Source of the DNA: Hypholoma sublateritium FD-334 SS-4
Taxonomy: Eukaryota > Basidiomycota > Agaricomycetes > Agaricales > Strophariaceae
Direction of reading: 5' to 3'
Assembly: GCA_000827495.1 (NCBI GenBank)
Contig: KN817522.1
Span: forward strand, 620,001 to 684,000
Length of the DNA stretch: 64,000 nucleotides
A model generated the notes under the pieces. That model had not been told where the DNA came from. It searched no databases and saw nothing but the letters and a program-made list of their open reading frames with translations. Numbering within the stretch: the first letter of the stretch is position 1; each line of letters begins with the position of its first letter. Below, piece by piece: positions 1-16,710 of this stretch. A program made the translations under genes and the position numbers.

Positions 1-1681
<1,681 letters not shown>

Positions 1682-1912
1682 TCTTAAACCGCGAACAAAA
1701 GGCGGGGAAGAAGAAAATGCGGGGAAGGAGATGCGGGATAAAGATAGCGCATGGGGCTTTATAGGGAGATCCCCCCGCACCAAGGAAGAACGGAGCGGGC
1801 GCACCCACCTGAGCATGGACATCATACGCACAACTATCTTGTGACTTTCCGTCTGCATAACTTCTGCCGCCCATTCCGGCCCGGCATCTCTATTTGGCAA
1901 CTGCATACATCC

Positions 1913-4200
<2,288 letters not shown>

Positions 4201-5224
4201 ATCTCGAGCCTTGGGGATATCTGAGAGTTCAGGAGGGAGCTCTACGCCTTCAATATCCCGTCTAGCGAGATACCTGGTTCCGCGGAAATCAAGCTGCTGT
4301 ATCTGTCAAGTTGGGCAACCTTCGAGGATCAGAACTGCGAGGTGCTAAGCGTTGGACGCTAACAGAGCCTGCCGTGCTGGTGGTGGAAGCGTTGAATTTG
4401 TCCTAGATATAGCCCAGAGCAAACGAGGGCAAGCGTGTTTAGTGGCTGGCAGGTGGTGGTAGGAACTTCGAGCGATGGTCGCGGCAAACTTCAGTAGTGT
4501 TTGATAACTGAAGTTTAAGAATAGACGTAGCAATAAGCCAAATTAGGAATTTCTAAAATGGACGGAAACGATAAATGAAAAATAGGTTTAGGCGTCCCGC
4601 GTGCGGGAGTTATGTTCTGGCGCACTTTGCGCTTCCAGGCGCTTGCTCATGACATGACGCCTTTGCGGGGAGAAATCTGGAGAGGTAGGACTAGCGGTAG
4701 TAGTAGCACCCCCGACATTGTCAATATTGCTGACGACTCGGGGTGTGCCATGGTACGTCATGTCGAGCGCTTGTCTGGACTCTTCACACTTGATGCGATA
4801 ACAATCAAGTATGTACCGTAAATGCTCAGCAATTGCTCAGCAAACTCGCTTTCTGTAGCACATGGACTGCTACCTTCCACTGAGGCAGGGCGCACTATGC
4901 CGAACACCTATCTGCGGCTGGCCTGGATTATGGAATGCATTGGAACTTCTGGCCCCAGTAGATTTGAAAAATTATGCAGCCCAGATGTACCCCCGTCAAT
5001 CCGGAGAAATATGAATCTTTGTCCTAATCTGACATGTCTACCACCTACTAGATACCACACCTAGATTATAAATGCGTGGACAACATCATCGAACTCACCA
5101 CCATTTATGTCATTCTTGACACGTAGTATTTTACGATTTGTTATTGATCCATGGCGCTTACACCTTCCACCGCCTTTCTCTTTTTCTGGTCCCAACGCAC
5201 CGTCGTGAGGTATATCTGGATAGT
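4201..5224. other. Intergenic stretch without a supported gene
   Basis: It lies between the start of the mannosidase gene and the 3' end of the next minus-strand gene. The mannosidase promoter should be in the right-hand neighbourhood of 4200. Two plus-strand frames at 4612-5064 are separated by a single in-frame TAA, but they match nothing I recognise and show no intron signals. I see no repeat or RNA gene. Confidence 0.5.
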
Positions 5225-6273
5225 TCACTTGTGCCCAAGTCGAGTAAGGGCTTTTTTCTTCTTGGGTTTACTATTTTGTTCCTTAGTGGAGTCCAATTTG
5301 TCGTCCTCTTCGTCGGATGGAGGTGGTGCAGGATCATGTCCGACGAAGGTGCACCTGGCAAACGCGCTCGCTTCTTCCGAGCGAGCTATTTTGAAGAAGT
5401 CCTTTCCATTAGGTGAAATGCCCCGTCTGGGTCTTTGATACCTAGGAGTGCAACTTCAAAAGGCAGTGAATTTCTGAAAACGTGTTTGCTCGATATCGTC
5501 GAAGATAGCCTTGTGCAGTTCCTTCTCAGCTTTGGCGGATGCACCAATCCAAATGCCCTTCAGTAACACTCTGGACCTAGAGTAAAAGTAATGGCATATG
5601 GGACTTCACAGGGCAACCAGACGCGGTTCGATTGATATTGTGCAATACGCTTGATTGCATGGTAGAAACGGCCGCATGCGCCGTCCGGTTTGGGTATTTC
5701 ATGTGTACTGAACGTCATTTTCATCAGAGGTGACCTAAAGGTCGTAGCCTAGTTCCACTTCAGTAGCAATCAAGAAAAACATAACGACTTTGACGAATAT
5801 TAGGGATCCTGTGTGCAGAAAATTAGTTCCGAACGAGTAGTAGCCCGATCAACCGACGAGTCCGCACCTTGACGATACTGAACGATTCGCAGATCGGGGA
5901 ATGGGATTGGCAGCGAAACCACTAAGTAGACCATCTAGGCGTCCAGGATTTATAATTCTACCATCGTCCGGGCACATTTTGCGATGTCTGTGTCGGTCGG
6001 CACGAACGGAAGACACTTGGCAATAAACACGTTCGCGTCGTAAATCAGGAATTCGCGGTCCGTCTCGTTGCATACTTGGTCGTGCAAATTTCTGGAAAAG
6101 TGGTCATATTCGCCGCTAAGGAGGGTACCCTTCGCAGAGGGTGATGTAGGATATGAACTCTCAGTGGTGGCATTCCTCCCTTTAAAGAACTAGAAATTTT
6201 ATGTTAGTCAACGACAATTAACACTCGAGCTAGCGAACTAGAAACATACCTGGATTTGACCTGGATTCAACAT
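5225..6273 (-). CDS. Multi-exon hypothetical protein, possibly degraded
   Basis: I do not recognise this protein. Several minus-strand segments look coding because their frames are open and bounded by plausible splice sites. The first is MLNPGQIQ at 6273-6250, followed by a GTATGT donor and a TTCTAG acceptor. Next is an exon at about 6190-5955 reading GEYDHFSRNLHDQ and then YDANVFIAKCLPFVPTDTDI. A segment near 5630-5720 contains KRIAQYQSNRVWLP. One near 5470-5560 contains KGIWIGASAKAEKELHKAIF. A C-terminal exon at 5440-5225 has an acidic SDEEDDK patch and a basic KPKKKKALTRLGHK end resembling a nuclear localisation signal. The joins between the middle segments are not resolved and some would need introns under 40 nt, so this may be a decaying gene. 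The acidic-basic tail hints at a nuclear protein, which is inference only. Confidence 0.4.
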
Positions 6274-6606
6274 GGTCTCCCATCGAGAAAATGGTACGCG
6301 GTGGAATTGCAAAGGATTTGCACTGTTACCTGACTCAGACGAGATCAAGCGTAAAGAAAAACCAAAGCGCGGCCGTATTTGAAGTTCTGGTCATTGTTTG
6401 TAAATTAGAATTGGGAGACTCGGAGTAGCGAACACTGAGCGCAGACTCCAGAGCGCTTCCAGTAAAGAATGCGGAAAGAGCAAGCCTCAAGGAGAGCAGG
6501 AGAGAGGTAGCAGCCCGGAGTGACACATGACTTGCTGAGTTTCAATTAGCCTCGCCAACGTCGAGCCCGTCAATCTATTGGATGGTCAATCTCAGCCCTT
6601 GCGAAC
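6274..6606. promoter_or_regulatory. Presumed divergent promoter region of the orphan gene and the AP180 gene
   Basis: About 330 bases separate the two start codons. A minus-strand frame at 6335-6526 begins with a hydrophobic, signal-like stretch but has no homology I know and no supported splice context, so I do not call it. No TATA box or repeat stands out. Confidence 0.35.
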
Positions 6607-9600
6607 ATGTCCAGTTTCGACAAGGTCGTCAAGTTGGCCTGCAAGCCCAAGGCGGCGGCCCCAAAAGCCAAAGTTCGTCTTCACATAATTATTTGCTGCG
6701 CAAATACTCACGTAAATCCTCCTAGTACATAGACCCCATCATTGCCGCGACATGGTCCGATGATGGTGCAGTACATGACGTTTGCAAGGCATTGGTACCT
6801 AGAATTCGGGAACCTAATGCAATAGTCTGTGGAGCTTTTATTCCACATATCCTTGTCGAAATTACTGAATATTGGCCTCTTCAGATTGTATTCAAAGCTT
6901 TGATCGTATTGCATACCATGATACGAAATGGCGCAACTGACAACGTCTTGACTTATCTCTCATCTAATGATGTTTTACGCTTGCGAAACGTGTCGACGAC
7001 AACTTGGGAAGGTGCGAATTCCTGGACTCGTTACCTTGTTGTCCATAACAGCGTCGATAGGGTATGCTGCTCCTCAAAACTTGCAAAACTATGCGTTGTA
7101 CCTTGATTCGAGAATTCGCGCTTACAAAGATCTCAAGCACGATGCAGTCAGAGTCCAAGCTGAGTCCAATCGGGATTTGCGAAACTCCGCGTCTCTGGAA
7201 GAGGAAGGATACCGTGGCCGGAAAGATCGTAACACCAAAACCGGCAATGCGTCTGTCCCAACTAGAAGCAAAACAATCATGGGCAGGAAGCTTCGGTCTA
7301 TGACGGTCGAGAAAGGACTACTACGGGAGACAAAAGCAGTTCACAATATGATTGATACATTGGTGGAATGTCGGGTACGAGCGCAAGTTTCTCTCCCTTT
7401 TTTACATCTTGCCAAACGTTTTACTTCTAGTTCTATCTCGATGACCTAGAAGATGAATTGACAATTACTTCACTACGCATGCTTGTCAAAGACTTGTTGA
7501 TCCTCTTCCAAGCTGGAAATGAAGGGGTAATCAATGTTTTGGGTATGTCTTCAGTTTTGATTTGAATAATATTTGATCTAAAAATTGATCCTTAGAACAT
7601 TACTTTGAAATGTCGCGTGTGGACGCTGCAGAAGCGTTAAAGATATATCGTCATTTCTGCAAGCAAACAGAATATGTCGTGGAATATCTTGGTGTAGCGA
7701 AGAAACTACAAAATCTGCTCAACGTACCTGTACCCAATTTAAGACATGTACGTGTTTCTATCTTCACAGGATTTGGTAAATCGGTCTAATATAGTCAAAT
7801 CTAACTAGGCCCCTGTCTCATTGGCTGGTGCTCTCCAAGAATATCTTGACGATCCGAATTTCGAACAGAATCGGATTGAATACAGGGCAAATAAAGATGC
7901 TGCTGAGCGCGGAAATGGGAAGAAAACGAACGGAGCAAGTCCCAACTGTAAGCGTTAATGCGTAAAGGTTTCTACGAAGACTGACATATCTTATTACTTC
8001 AGCGGATGTGAAACCAACATCGCCCACTAAAGTGTCGTTTGCGAGCGGGAGTAAGGATTCATCACCTGCTCCCAAAATTAAGCAAGATGGCGCAGTCCAT
8101 GACTTTTTCGCTGCGATTGAAGAAGAGCAACCCACAATGTTTAATCCCAATACGAACAGGTGATGGTTTCGTGCGCTAATTGGATTGATTACGAACTAAA
8201 TCCTTCTCAATTAAGTCCAAGCACAGCCTACTTCCAGCAAGGGGCATCGAATCCTTTTGCGCAGATGGCCATGGTTACAGGCCACCCCTTCATGCAGCAA
8301 TCTCAAATTACCGCACAACCGACCGGCTTCATCATGCCCCAGGCAACTGCTATGCCGCAACAGCCCAACCCTTTCGGAAACTTTTTAGCTCCTCAGGTTC
8401 CTCATCAAACCGGACATCGACCATTCTCGACTTACTTACAGCCTCAGCAAACTGGCTTTGTTCAGCTTCAGCAGCCTCAAGCTACCGGCTTTTCGCCACA
8501 ACAACCTCATCTGACGGGTTTCAACCAGCAACCACCGCAAGGAGGTTTGTTGCAACCTCAGACGACAGGCGCGAATCCATTCAGACAGAGCATGATGATT
8601 CCACAAAGCACCGGCGCAGCTTTGTTCGGTGGATCCAATACCCAAGGTCAATTCAACGGTCAGACACCGTTTATGTCGACGCAGAACGGAGTGATTTCTC
8701 CTCAATCTATGACCGGGGCCTCGCCCTTTTCGCAGTCGCAGGGACCACCGTCTGCCTCCGCTTTCACAGCACCCAAGCCTTCATTTTTTGGATCTACTGG
8801 GCCCAATGACAACCCAATCCGACCCGCGTCTACCCCTCTAACATCGTCGACGAATGCCTCGCTATTTAACCCCCAGCCAGTCAAAACCCATGTGACAGGA
8901 ACGAGGAATCCTTTCGGATCCATCACCGCGGCTACGCCCCCAGTGCCTAAGCCACCCACTCTCTTTGAATTATCTATGGGCAGTGCCAACTCCAATCCAA
9001 TACAGCAGCAGCAGCCACAACAACAGCCGCAACAACAGCAGCCGCAACAGCAACAACAACAACAACAGCAGCAGCAGCAGCAACAACAACAACAGTTCAC
9101 TGGGTTTAACAATCTGTCATTTGGAAATAGTGCACTCAGCCCTGGCGGGACTGACATTTCTAGTGTGGCGTCTTCGTTTGCTTTTACAAATAAGGACAAA
9201 GCAGTCAGCCCTAGCGCTGGTGATGGATCCGTTTTGTCCCAGAATACGTCGAATACAACTGCGACTGCCACCAGCAATCCAACAGGATCGACCTTTTCGA
9301 ATTCACTCTTTTCTTCCTCAATATATGGTCAAACTACTGGCACGACAAACTCATCATTGCCGTCAACTCAGAACCCGAGTATGGCGCCAGTTAAGTCACA
9401 CATTACGGGCTTCACTGGCTTGAAACCTTTCAAACCTTCGTCGTCATTTGGCGCCTCTTTGATGGACTCGTTACCTGCAATTACTGGAACAACCTCGCCT
9501 GTATCTGGGCTCTCAAATACCACTGGTGCAACTTCTCCGCCTACCGGTTCGACTTCTACGTCGAATGCCGCTTCCCCTCTCGGTTCCTCATTCAACAACT

Positions 9601-9938
9601 CGAACAATAACTATAGCTTCCTCAACAACCAACCGACAGGTGCATCAGGTGGTTTTGGAGGCGCATCGGCGACTAGATCTACTCTAGGAGTAGGCCTGCG
9701 GCCACAAATTACTGGCGGAGGCGCCGCTAACCCTTTCCGAGCGTCAATGGCCGCAGGGCTTGCGATGCCAGGCGGTACAGGCACGCCGAACTTTGGAGCC
9801 TCACCTTTCCCTTTCCAGACTTCCCCCACAGGGCTTCCGTCGAACGCTGGCCAACCGTTTGGAACCAATTCTTTTGGAGGCAACATGATGGGAAATCAAC
9901 AACCACCTCAACAAAGCGCCACGAATTCATTAATATGA
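6607..9938 (+). CDS. AP180/CALM-type clathrin assembly protein (ANTH domain)
   Basis: Endocytic adaptor that binds PtdIns(4,5)P2 at the plasma membrane and recruits clathrin and EH-domain proteins; the yeast counterparts are Yap1801/Yap1802. The start at 6607 (MSSFDKVVKLACKPKAAAPK) leads into the ANTH domain with its basic KxKY site. The domain continues through exons to about 7760: ALIVLHTMIRNGA, LRNVS, QNYALYLDSRI, HYFEMSRVDAAEALKIY. A 56-nt intron (8160-8215) joins the domain to a long unstructured tail in one exon (8216-9938). The tail holds five NPF motifs (EH-domain ligands), a polyglutamine tract at about 9002-9095 and many xTG repeats, seven of which fit the Ark1/Prk1 kinase consensus. 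The apparent ATG at 8160 is intronic. Assignment is firm; which yeast paralogue it equals is not. Confidence 0.92.
9002..9095 (+). repeat. CAG/CAA microsatellite encoding polyglutamine
   Basis: A run of CAG and CAA codons, interrupted by a few CCG/CCA prolines, lies in the AP180 tail. The mixed codons would slow slippage compared with a pure CAG run, but length differences between strains are likely. Confidence 0.9.
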
Positions 9939-10273
9939 AAATTGCCTAATACCTAGTGGCGAGTTCTGCGTTTTGGATTTCGGGACCTTTTCTCTAATAC
10001 TTATGTACATACGTACCTCTTGTCCTTTTCGTGTTTTCCGTTTATATATTGTGTACATCCGCCGCGCTATAAGCCTAATGCCCTTTCATCTTGTTTGTTG
10101 TCACGCTTTGTCTTTGCCACTGCCTTCAATTCATACATAACCCATTTTTGGTGTCGTGACATTTTCTCACCGTCTTCTCTCTTTATCAACCACTACATAC
10201 TTTATTCTCCCCTCTACGCTCATCATCGTATACATACCCGTGCATAACTTGAAAACACTTCCTAATCTACAAA
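9939..10273. other. Intergenic: AP180 3' end and NASP promoter
   Basis: Between a plus-strand stop and the next plus-strand start. It is pyrimidine-rich on the plus strand, with many TTTC and CTTCT runs just before 10260, as is common upstream of fungal start codons. I see no gene in it. Confidence 0.5.
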
Positions 10274-11833
10274 ATGGCCTCGTGAGTGCACCCTGCAAGC
10301 CTATTCACCCTCTGCGCGACCGCCAACGCGCGTCCTTAGATCACCTAAAAATACCGCGCCTGCCACTGAAGTCACAGTCCAGAGCTGCGTCGAACAGGCG
10401 AAACGCGCGTTCGCCCTCAGGAAGTACGAGCAGGCCATCGACCACTACGCCACCGCGCTCGAGCTCGCGTAAGTCGCGTTTCTTGAAAATCGTGCCCGAT
10501 CAGGCGCGTGCACGGGAACTAGCAACTGACGCGCCGTGTTCCGTGACAGCACCGCGCAGAGCGGCGAGGATGCCCCCACAACCGCGGACCTCTACTTCGC
10601 CTACGGAAAGGCGCTGCTCGAGAACGCTATCGTGCAGAGCGGCGTGCTCGGCAAGGAGCAGCCGGAGGAGGCACGGGAGGAGCAGGGCCAGCGTGCGTCA
10701 GCGCGGTTGTTGATTCTGGTTGTTGATCCTATGGGCTGACGGTGTCGATAGCCTCCGGATCAGGAGCAGGCGCGACGGGCCCCATTCTGTCGTTCACCGG
10801 AGACATGGAGGAGCCCGTGGACCTGTTCGCCGCGGCGGCGGCAGCGGCAGAGGACGACGAAGACGAGGATGGTGAGGGCGAGGGTAACGATGAGGACGGC
10901 GAGCCGGAAGACGACTTCAACGCCGCGTGGGAGGTCCTCGACCTTGCGCGTGCGATTTACCAGAAGCAGAGCGCGGACGACGAAGAGGTCGCGCTAAAGC
11001 TTGCGGACACGTACATCGCGCTTGGCGACGTGTCGATGGAGACAGGTGCGTCGCGCGCAGTGTTATTGCGCCCCGCCCGAGCAGACGCTGACACGCCCCA
11101 CAGAAAAATTCGAGCAGGCGATCCAGGACTTCGAAGCGGGCCTCGAGCATAAGCTCGCGCTGCTCCCAACGTCGTCGCGGCAGATCGCGGAGGCGCACTA
11201 CAAGCTAAGCATGGTGCTCGACCTCACGTCCGGCCGGCTTTCGGACGCGATCACGCACGCGGAGAAGGCCCTGCAGAGCGTCGAGAGCCGGCTCGCGGAG
11301 CTGGCCGACGGGCTCGCTGGGAAGTTACCCCCGCTGCCTGAAGCTACCGAGAGCGCGAAAGGAAAGGGCAAGGCGACGGGCGGCCGGCTCGTGCGCGACG
11401 ACCACGTCCAGAACATGTCGAAGGCGCAGATCGAGAGCGAAATCAAGGAACTGTCTGGGCTCAAGGACGATCTAGCGCTCAAGGTATGTTCAATCGGCTC
11501 TGCCGTTACTGTGTTGTTGCTTGATCTACGTTTATCAAGGTGGAGGAGCTAAAGACATCGCCCAACGACGTGCTCCAGGGAAGCGCACCTGCCATGGCAG
11601 CGCAAGCCCTGGACCAAGTGCTTAACAGTGCCGGCGGGTCTTCGTCAAGTGCAGCACCTGTAGTCATCAACGACCTCACATCCATTGTGAAGAAAAAGAA
11701 GAAAGTCGCCCCCGTTGTCCCTGCTACACCCGTTGAGGACTCCTCGCCAATCAAACGCAAGGCAGAGAGCGACGCCGAACCACTGAACATCGACAAGAAG
11801 GCGAGGCTGGATACACCGAACGCTGCTGCCTGA
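10274..11833 (+). CDS. NASP/Sim3/Hif1-type histone chaperone (SHNi-TPR)
   Basis: Nuclear chaperone of the N1/N2-NASP-Hif1-Sim3 family, which escorts H3-H4 (CENP-A in fission yeast) for chromatin assembly. The first coding exon is only 8 nt (10274-10281, ATGGCCTC) before a GTGAGT donor. The next exon starts at 10340 and gives SPKNTAPATEV, then a first TPR (CVEQAKRAFALRKYEQAIDHY). A long acidic block (DDEDEDGEGEG, about 10850-10915) interrupts the TPR array, as in NASP. The following TPRs are AAWEVLDLARAIYQKQ with LADTYIALGDVSME, FEQAIQDFEAGL, and AEAHYKLSMVLDL, the SHNi-TPR signature. The C-terminus has a lysine run and a bipartite-type nuclear signal (IKRKAE ... DKKARLD). It converges on PRO2, with 136 bp between the stops. 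Confidence 0.9.
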
Positions 11834-11969
11834 CTGCGAATCCTCCCATTATATTGACCCATTTAGATGTACACTAATTTGTCTCCATAGATCAGTATGC
11901 ACACTCGATTCTTGCTGTCGTGTAACAATGGTGCCTGTTTTCCTTTTACTTTTACTACAATACTACCTT

Positions 11970-13508
11970 TCAGAACGGCACAGCCGTGGCGTTTATCCGC
12001 TGGTGCTTGAACTGCTTCTTGCCTGACCCGAACTCGCCCACGATGTGCCCGCTGGGCCCCGCGCTTTTCATCATGTACTTGTAGATGACCAGCCCCTCCA
12101 GGCCCACAGGCCCGCGCGCATGGATCCTACCTGTGCTGATGCCGACCTCCGTCCCGAAGCCGTACCGGAAGCCGTCCGCAAACCGCGTACTCGCGTTGAT
12201 GAACGTCCCCGCCGAGTCCACTGCGCGGCAGAACGCGGACGCGGCCGCAGCGTCCTCCGTCACGATACTGTCCGTGTGGTGCGACGAGTGCGCGTTGATG
12301 AACTGCACGCCCGCTGCGAGCGAGGGCACGGTCGCGACGGAGAGGACCAGAGCGAGGTGCTCTGTGTCGTAGTCCGACGGCGCAGCGGGCGCGAGGTGCG
12401 TCGCGAGGTTCGCTGGTGGCGGCGCGAGCGCGCTGAGTGCGGCGAGTGACGGCGGATCGCATAGCAGGCGCACACCCGCAGCAAGAAGCGCGGCTGCCAC
12501 AGCGGGCCAGACGGTGTGTAGCACGGCTTCATGTACGACGAGGTTCTCTGCCGCGTTGCATGCCGACGGGTAGTCGATCTGTACCGCGTCCCAGCCCGTC
12601 AGCCGGGGCCCCCTTCCGCACGCACAAAACACACACGCACCTTGCTGTCCACCGCAACGCGTACCGCCGTCGCCTTGTCCGCCGCGGCGTCGAGGAATAC
12701 CGCGCAGACACCATCCGCGTGGCCCATCACGGGGATGCGCGTGCTACGCTGAATACTCTGTACGAGCGCGTTGCTCCCGCGCGGGATGACGAGGTCAATA
12801 TACCTATCGCACGCGAGCAGCGCGGCGACCTCCGTGCGCGTTTGCACTGCCTGGATGTAGCGCGCAGGTAGCGCCGTGCGCGCGAGCCCCGCACTGATCG
12901 CGCGCGCGAGCAGCGCCGCCGTCGCGCCCGACTCTTTCCCGCCTTTCAGGATCGCAGCGTTCCCTGCGTAGCGGCGAAAGGCGTCAGCATCATCATCATC
13001 GGCCGCCGACGCCGACGCCGGGGGGTAGGCGCACCGGACTTGATCGCGAGCGCGGCGATGTTCACGACGACCTCGGGGCGCGCCTCGAAGATGACGAGGA
13101 GCACGCCTATCGGGCACGAGACGCGGTACAGCTCGAGGCCGTCGTCGAGCTCCGTGGCGTATGTCACGATCCCTGTTGGGTCGGGAAGCGCGGCGACGTC
13201 TGATATGCCCTGCAGCATCGCCTCCCACTTGTCGCCGCGCCCCAGGTCGAGGCGCTTGAGCATGGAGTCGGACATGCGCCCGGCGTCTACTTCGATTTGC
13301 GCAGCCTGCTCTGCTGAGATAAAGGGGATATATGTGCTAGATGAATACACACCTTGAGGTCCTCGGCGTTTGCAGCCAAAATCTCCGCCTTTTGGAGCTC
13401 GAGCTGGTGTCGGATGCTTTCCAGGGCAGCAACGCGCTCTGAGGAAGGAATTAGTCGAGATCCCTCGAAAGCATCCTTGGCTGCTTTTGCGATCTCTTCT
13501 GAGCTCAT
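11970..13508 (-). CDS. PRO2: Gamma-glutamyl phosphate reductase (glutamate-5-semialdehyde dehydrogenase)
   Basis: NADPH-dependent enzyme of proline synthesis that reduces gamma-glutamyl phosphate to glutamate-5-semialdehyde; an ALDH-superfamily protein of the ProA/Pro2 family. It reads MSSEEIAKAAKDAFEGS, AQIEVDAGRMSDSMLKRLDL, the NADP-binding CPIGVLLVIFEARPEVV, GNAAILKGGKE, and DLVIPRGSNALVQSI. The catalytic cysteine lies in DYPSACNAAENL, just after an intron. The end is STGRIHARGPVGLEGL and the conserved YKYMMKSAGPSGHIVGEF. At least three introns are present. The start at 13508 is preferred over the in-frame ATG at 13571 because family members usually begin this way. Codon third positions are very GC-rich from about 13320 leftward but not in the first exon. 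Confidence 0.95.
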
Positions 13509-13950
13509 GGCGGTGGGTGATAGCGTCTGAGGAAAGCCATGTTCAAAAATTGTGTCCGCCGGAATAGACACGGAGTCGGGGGGCGATTAGATTAGATGGA
13601 GAAGTACCCACGCCTCTCTTCGGCCTCTACTCCCGAAAGTCCATCATGGCACCTGCCCAAATTCACCATATCCCATGTTCGTTGAGAAAGAAAGAGGCCC
13701 AAGGGCAGGTAAAAGTTGTAATTATGAATCCAGGTGCGGCAGAAAATGGATAGTCAGTTTTCTTCTCTTTGTACCTATATCAAGTACGACGCTCGATGTG
13801 CTTTCATTGGCTGTCATCACTCCTAATCATCGGACGAAACCGTAGCGAGGTCAAATGGTATATCATGTCCATGCAGGCGGAAAAATAACTGAATTTTAAT
13901 CCTCGAGAATGCTGCACACACTGTCGAGCTCTAAATACTCGACTCTACTT
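13509..13950. other. Intergenic: PRO2 promoter and ATP1 3' flank
   Basis: About 440 bases between two minus-strand genes. It should hold the PRO2 promoter and the ATP1 terminator region. I see no open frame, RNA gene or repeat in it. Confidence 0.5.
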
Positions 13951-16056
<2,106 letters not shown>

Positions 16057-16196
16057 GGAGGAGGAGGTGGAAGAAATGGGTAAGGGGGGAAGTTTTCGGT
16101 GAACAACGCTAAGGTCGGCGCTACTCGGAACATTCAGGCGGAGCTTGAACGCGCTTTTTCACATCGCTGCCCCGCAGGTGACTGCCTGCACCGAAC
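16057..16196. promoter_or_regulatory. Short divergent promoter between ATP1 and mitoribosomal bL21m
   Basis: Only 140 bases separate the two start codons, so both 5' UTRs and any shared core promoter must fit here. Both products are mitochondrial. No TATA box is evident. I infer a bidirectional promoter. Confidence 0.6.
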
Positions 16197-16681
16197 ATGC
16201 TTGCCAGGCTCCTCCGGTGCAGTGAGTGCCCTTCCCTGGTCCGTGTCCCCTGCTGACGCGCCTAGCAGCCCGCGGCCTCCACACCGCCGCCGCCGCCGTG
16301 CCCAGCTCCACCGCCGCCGCCCTCAACCTCATCCGCTCCCAGCCCTCGCAATATGTCGTCGCCGCGTTCGCCGGCAGAAAATACATCCTCACCCCGCGCG
16401 ACCTGCTCACCGTGCCCCATCTGCGCGACGTGAGCGTCGGCGACGTCCTCGTCCTCGACGAGATCCACGAGCTCGGCTCGCGCGAATACACCCTGCGTGG
16501 GAATCCCGTCATACCGACCGGTTCAGTAAAGGTGGAAGCCACCGTTGTCGAGCACACCAAGGGCAACATGGAGTACATATTCAAAAAGAAGCGGAGAAAG
16601 GGCTACAGAAAGACCATCCAGCACAAGCAGCCGTACACGCGCCTCAGAATCGGCTCGATCGAGATTCCCGTCGCATCATAG
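16197..16681 (+). CDS. mrpl21: Mitochondrial large-subunit ribosomal protein bL21m
   Basis: Mitochondrial ribosomal protein of the bacterial L21 family, a component of the 54S large subunit that contacts 23S-type rRNA. The first exon (16197 to about 16221) reads MLARLLRC. After a 44-nt intron the second exon continues TARGLHTAAAAVPSS, a basic, hydroxylated presequence fitting mitochondrial import. The L21 fold follows: QYVVAAFAGRKYILTPRDLL, VSVGDVLVLDEI, then VEATVVEHTKG and the family signature KKKRRKGYRKTIQHKQPYT. The C-terminus is LRIGSIEIPVAS. It is about 146 residues, normal for the family plus a presequence. Its stop lies 29 bp from the PRP40 stop on the other strand, so the two 3' UTRs must overlap. 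Confidence 0.9.
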
Positions 16682-16710
16682 CACTTTGTATCATACTATT
16701 TTACCCTAAT

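Noticed and set aside
4612..5064. Two plus-strand frames separated by one in-frame TAA, suggesting a pseudogene
   Set aside because: No recognisable domain, no splice signals and ordinary composition; chance is more likely.
6335..6526. 63-codon minus-strand frame with a signal-peptide-like start
   Set aside because: Short, no homology, no splice context; it lies in the presumed promoter between two genes.
8160..8215. ATG at 8160 as the start of a separate NPF-rich protein
   Set aside because: 8160-8215 has a donor and acceptor and removing it joins the ANTH part and the tail in frame, giving a normal AP180.
8702..9277. Minus-strand frame with a long cysteine run
   Set aside because: It is the complement of the polyglutamine tract of AP180.
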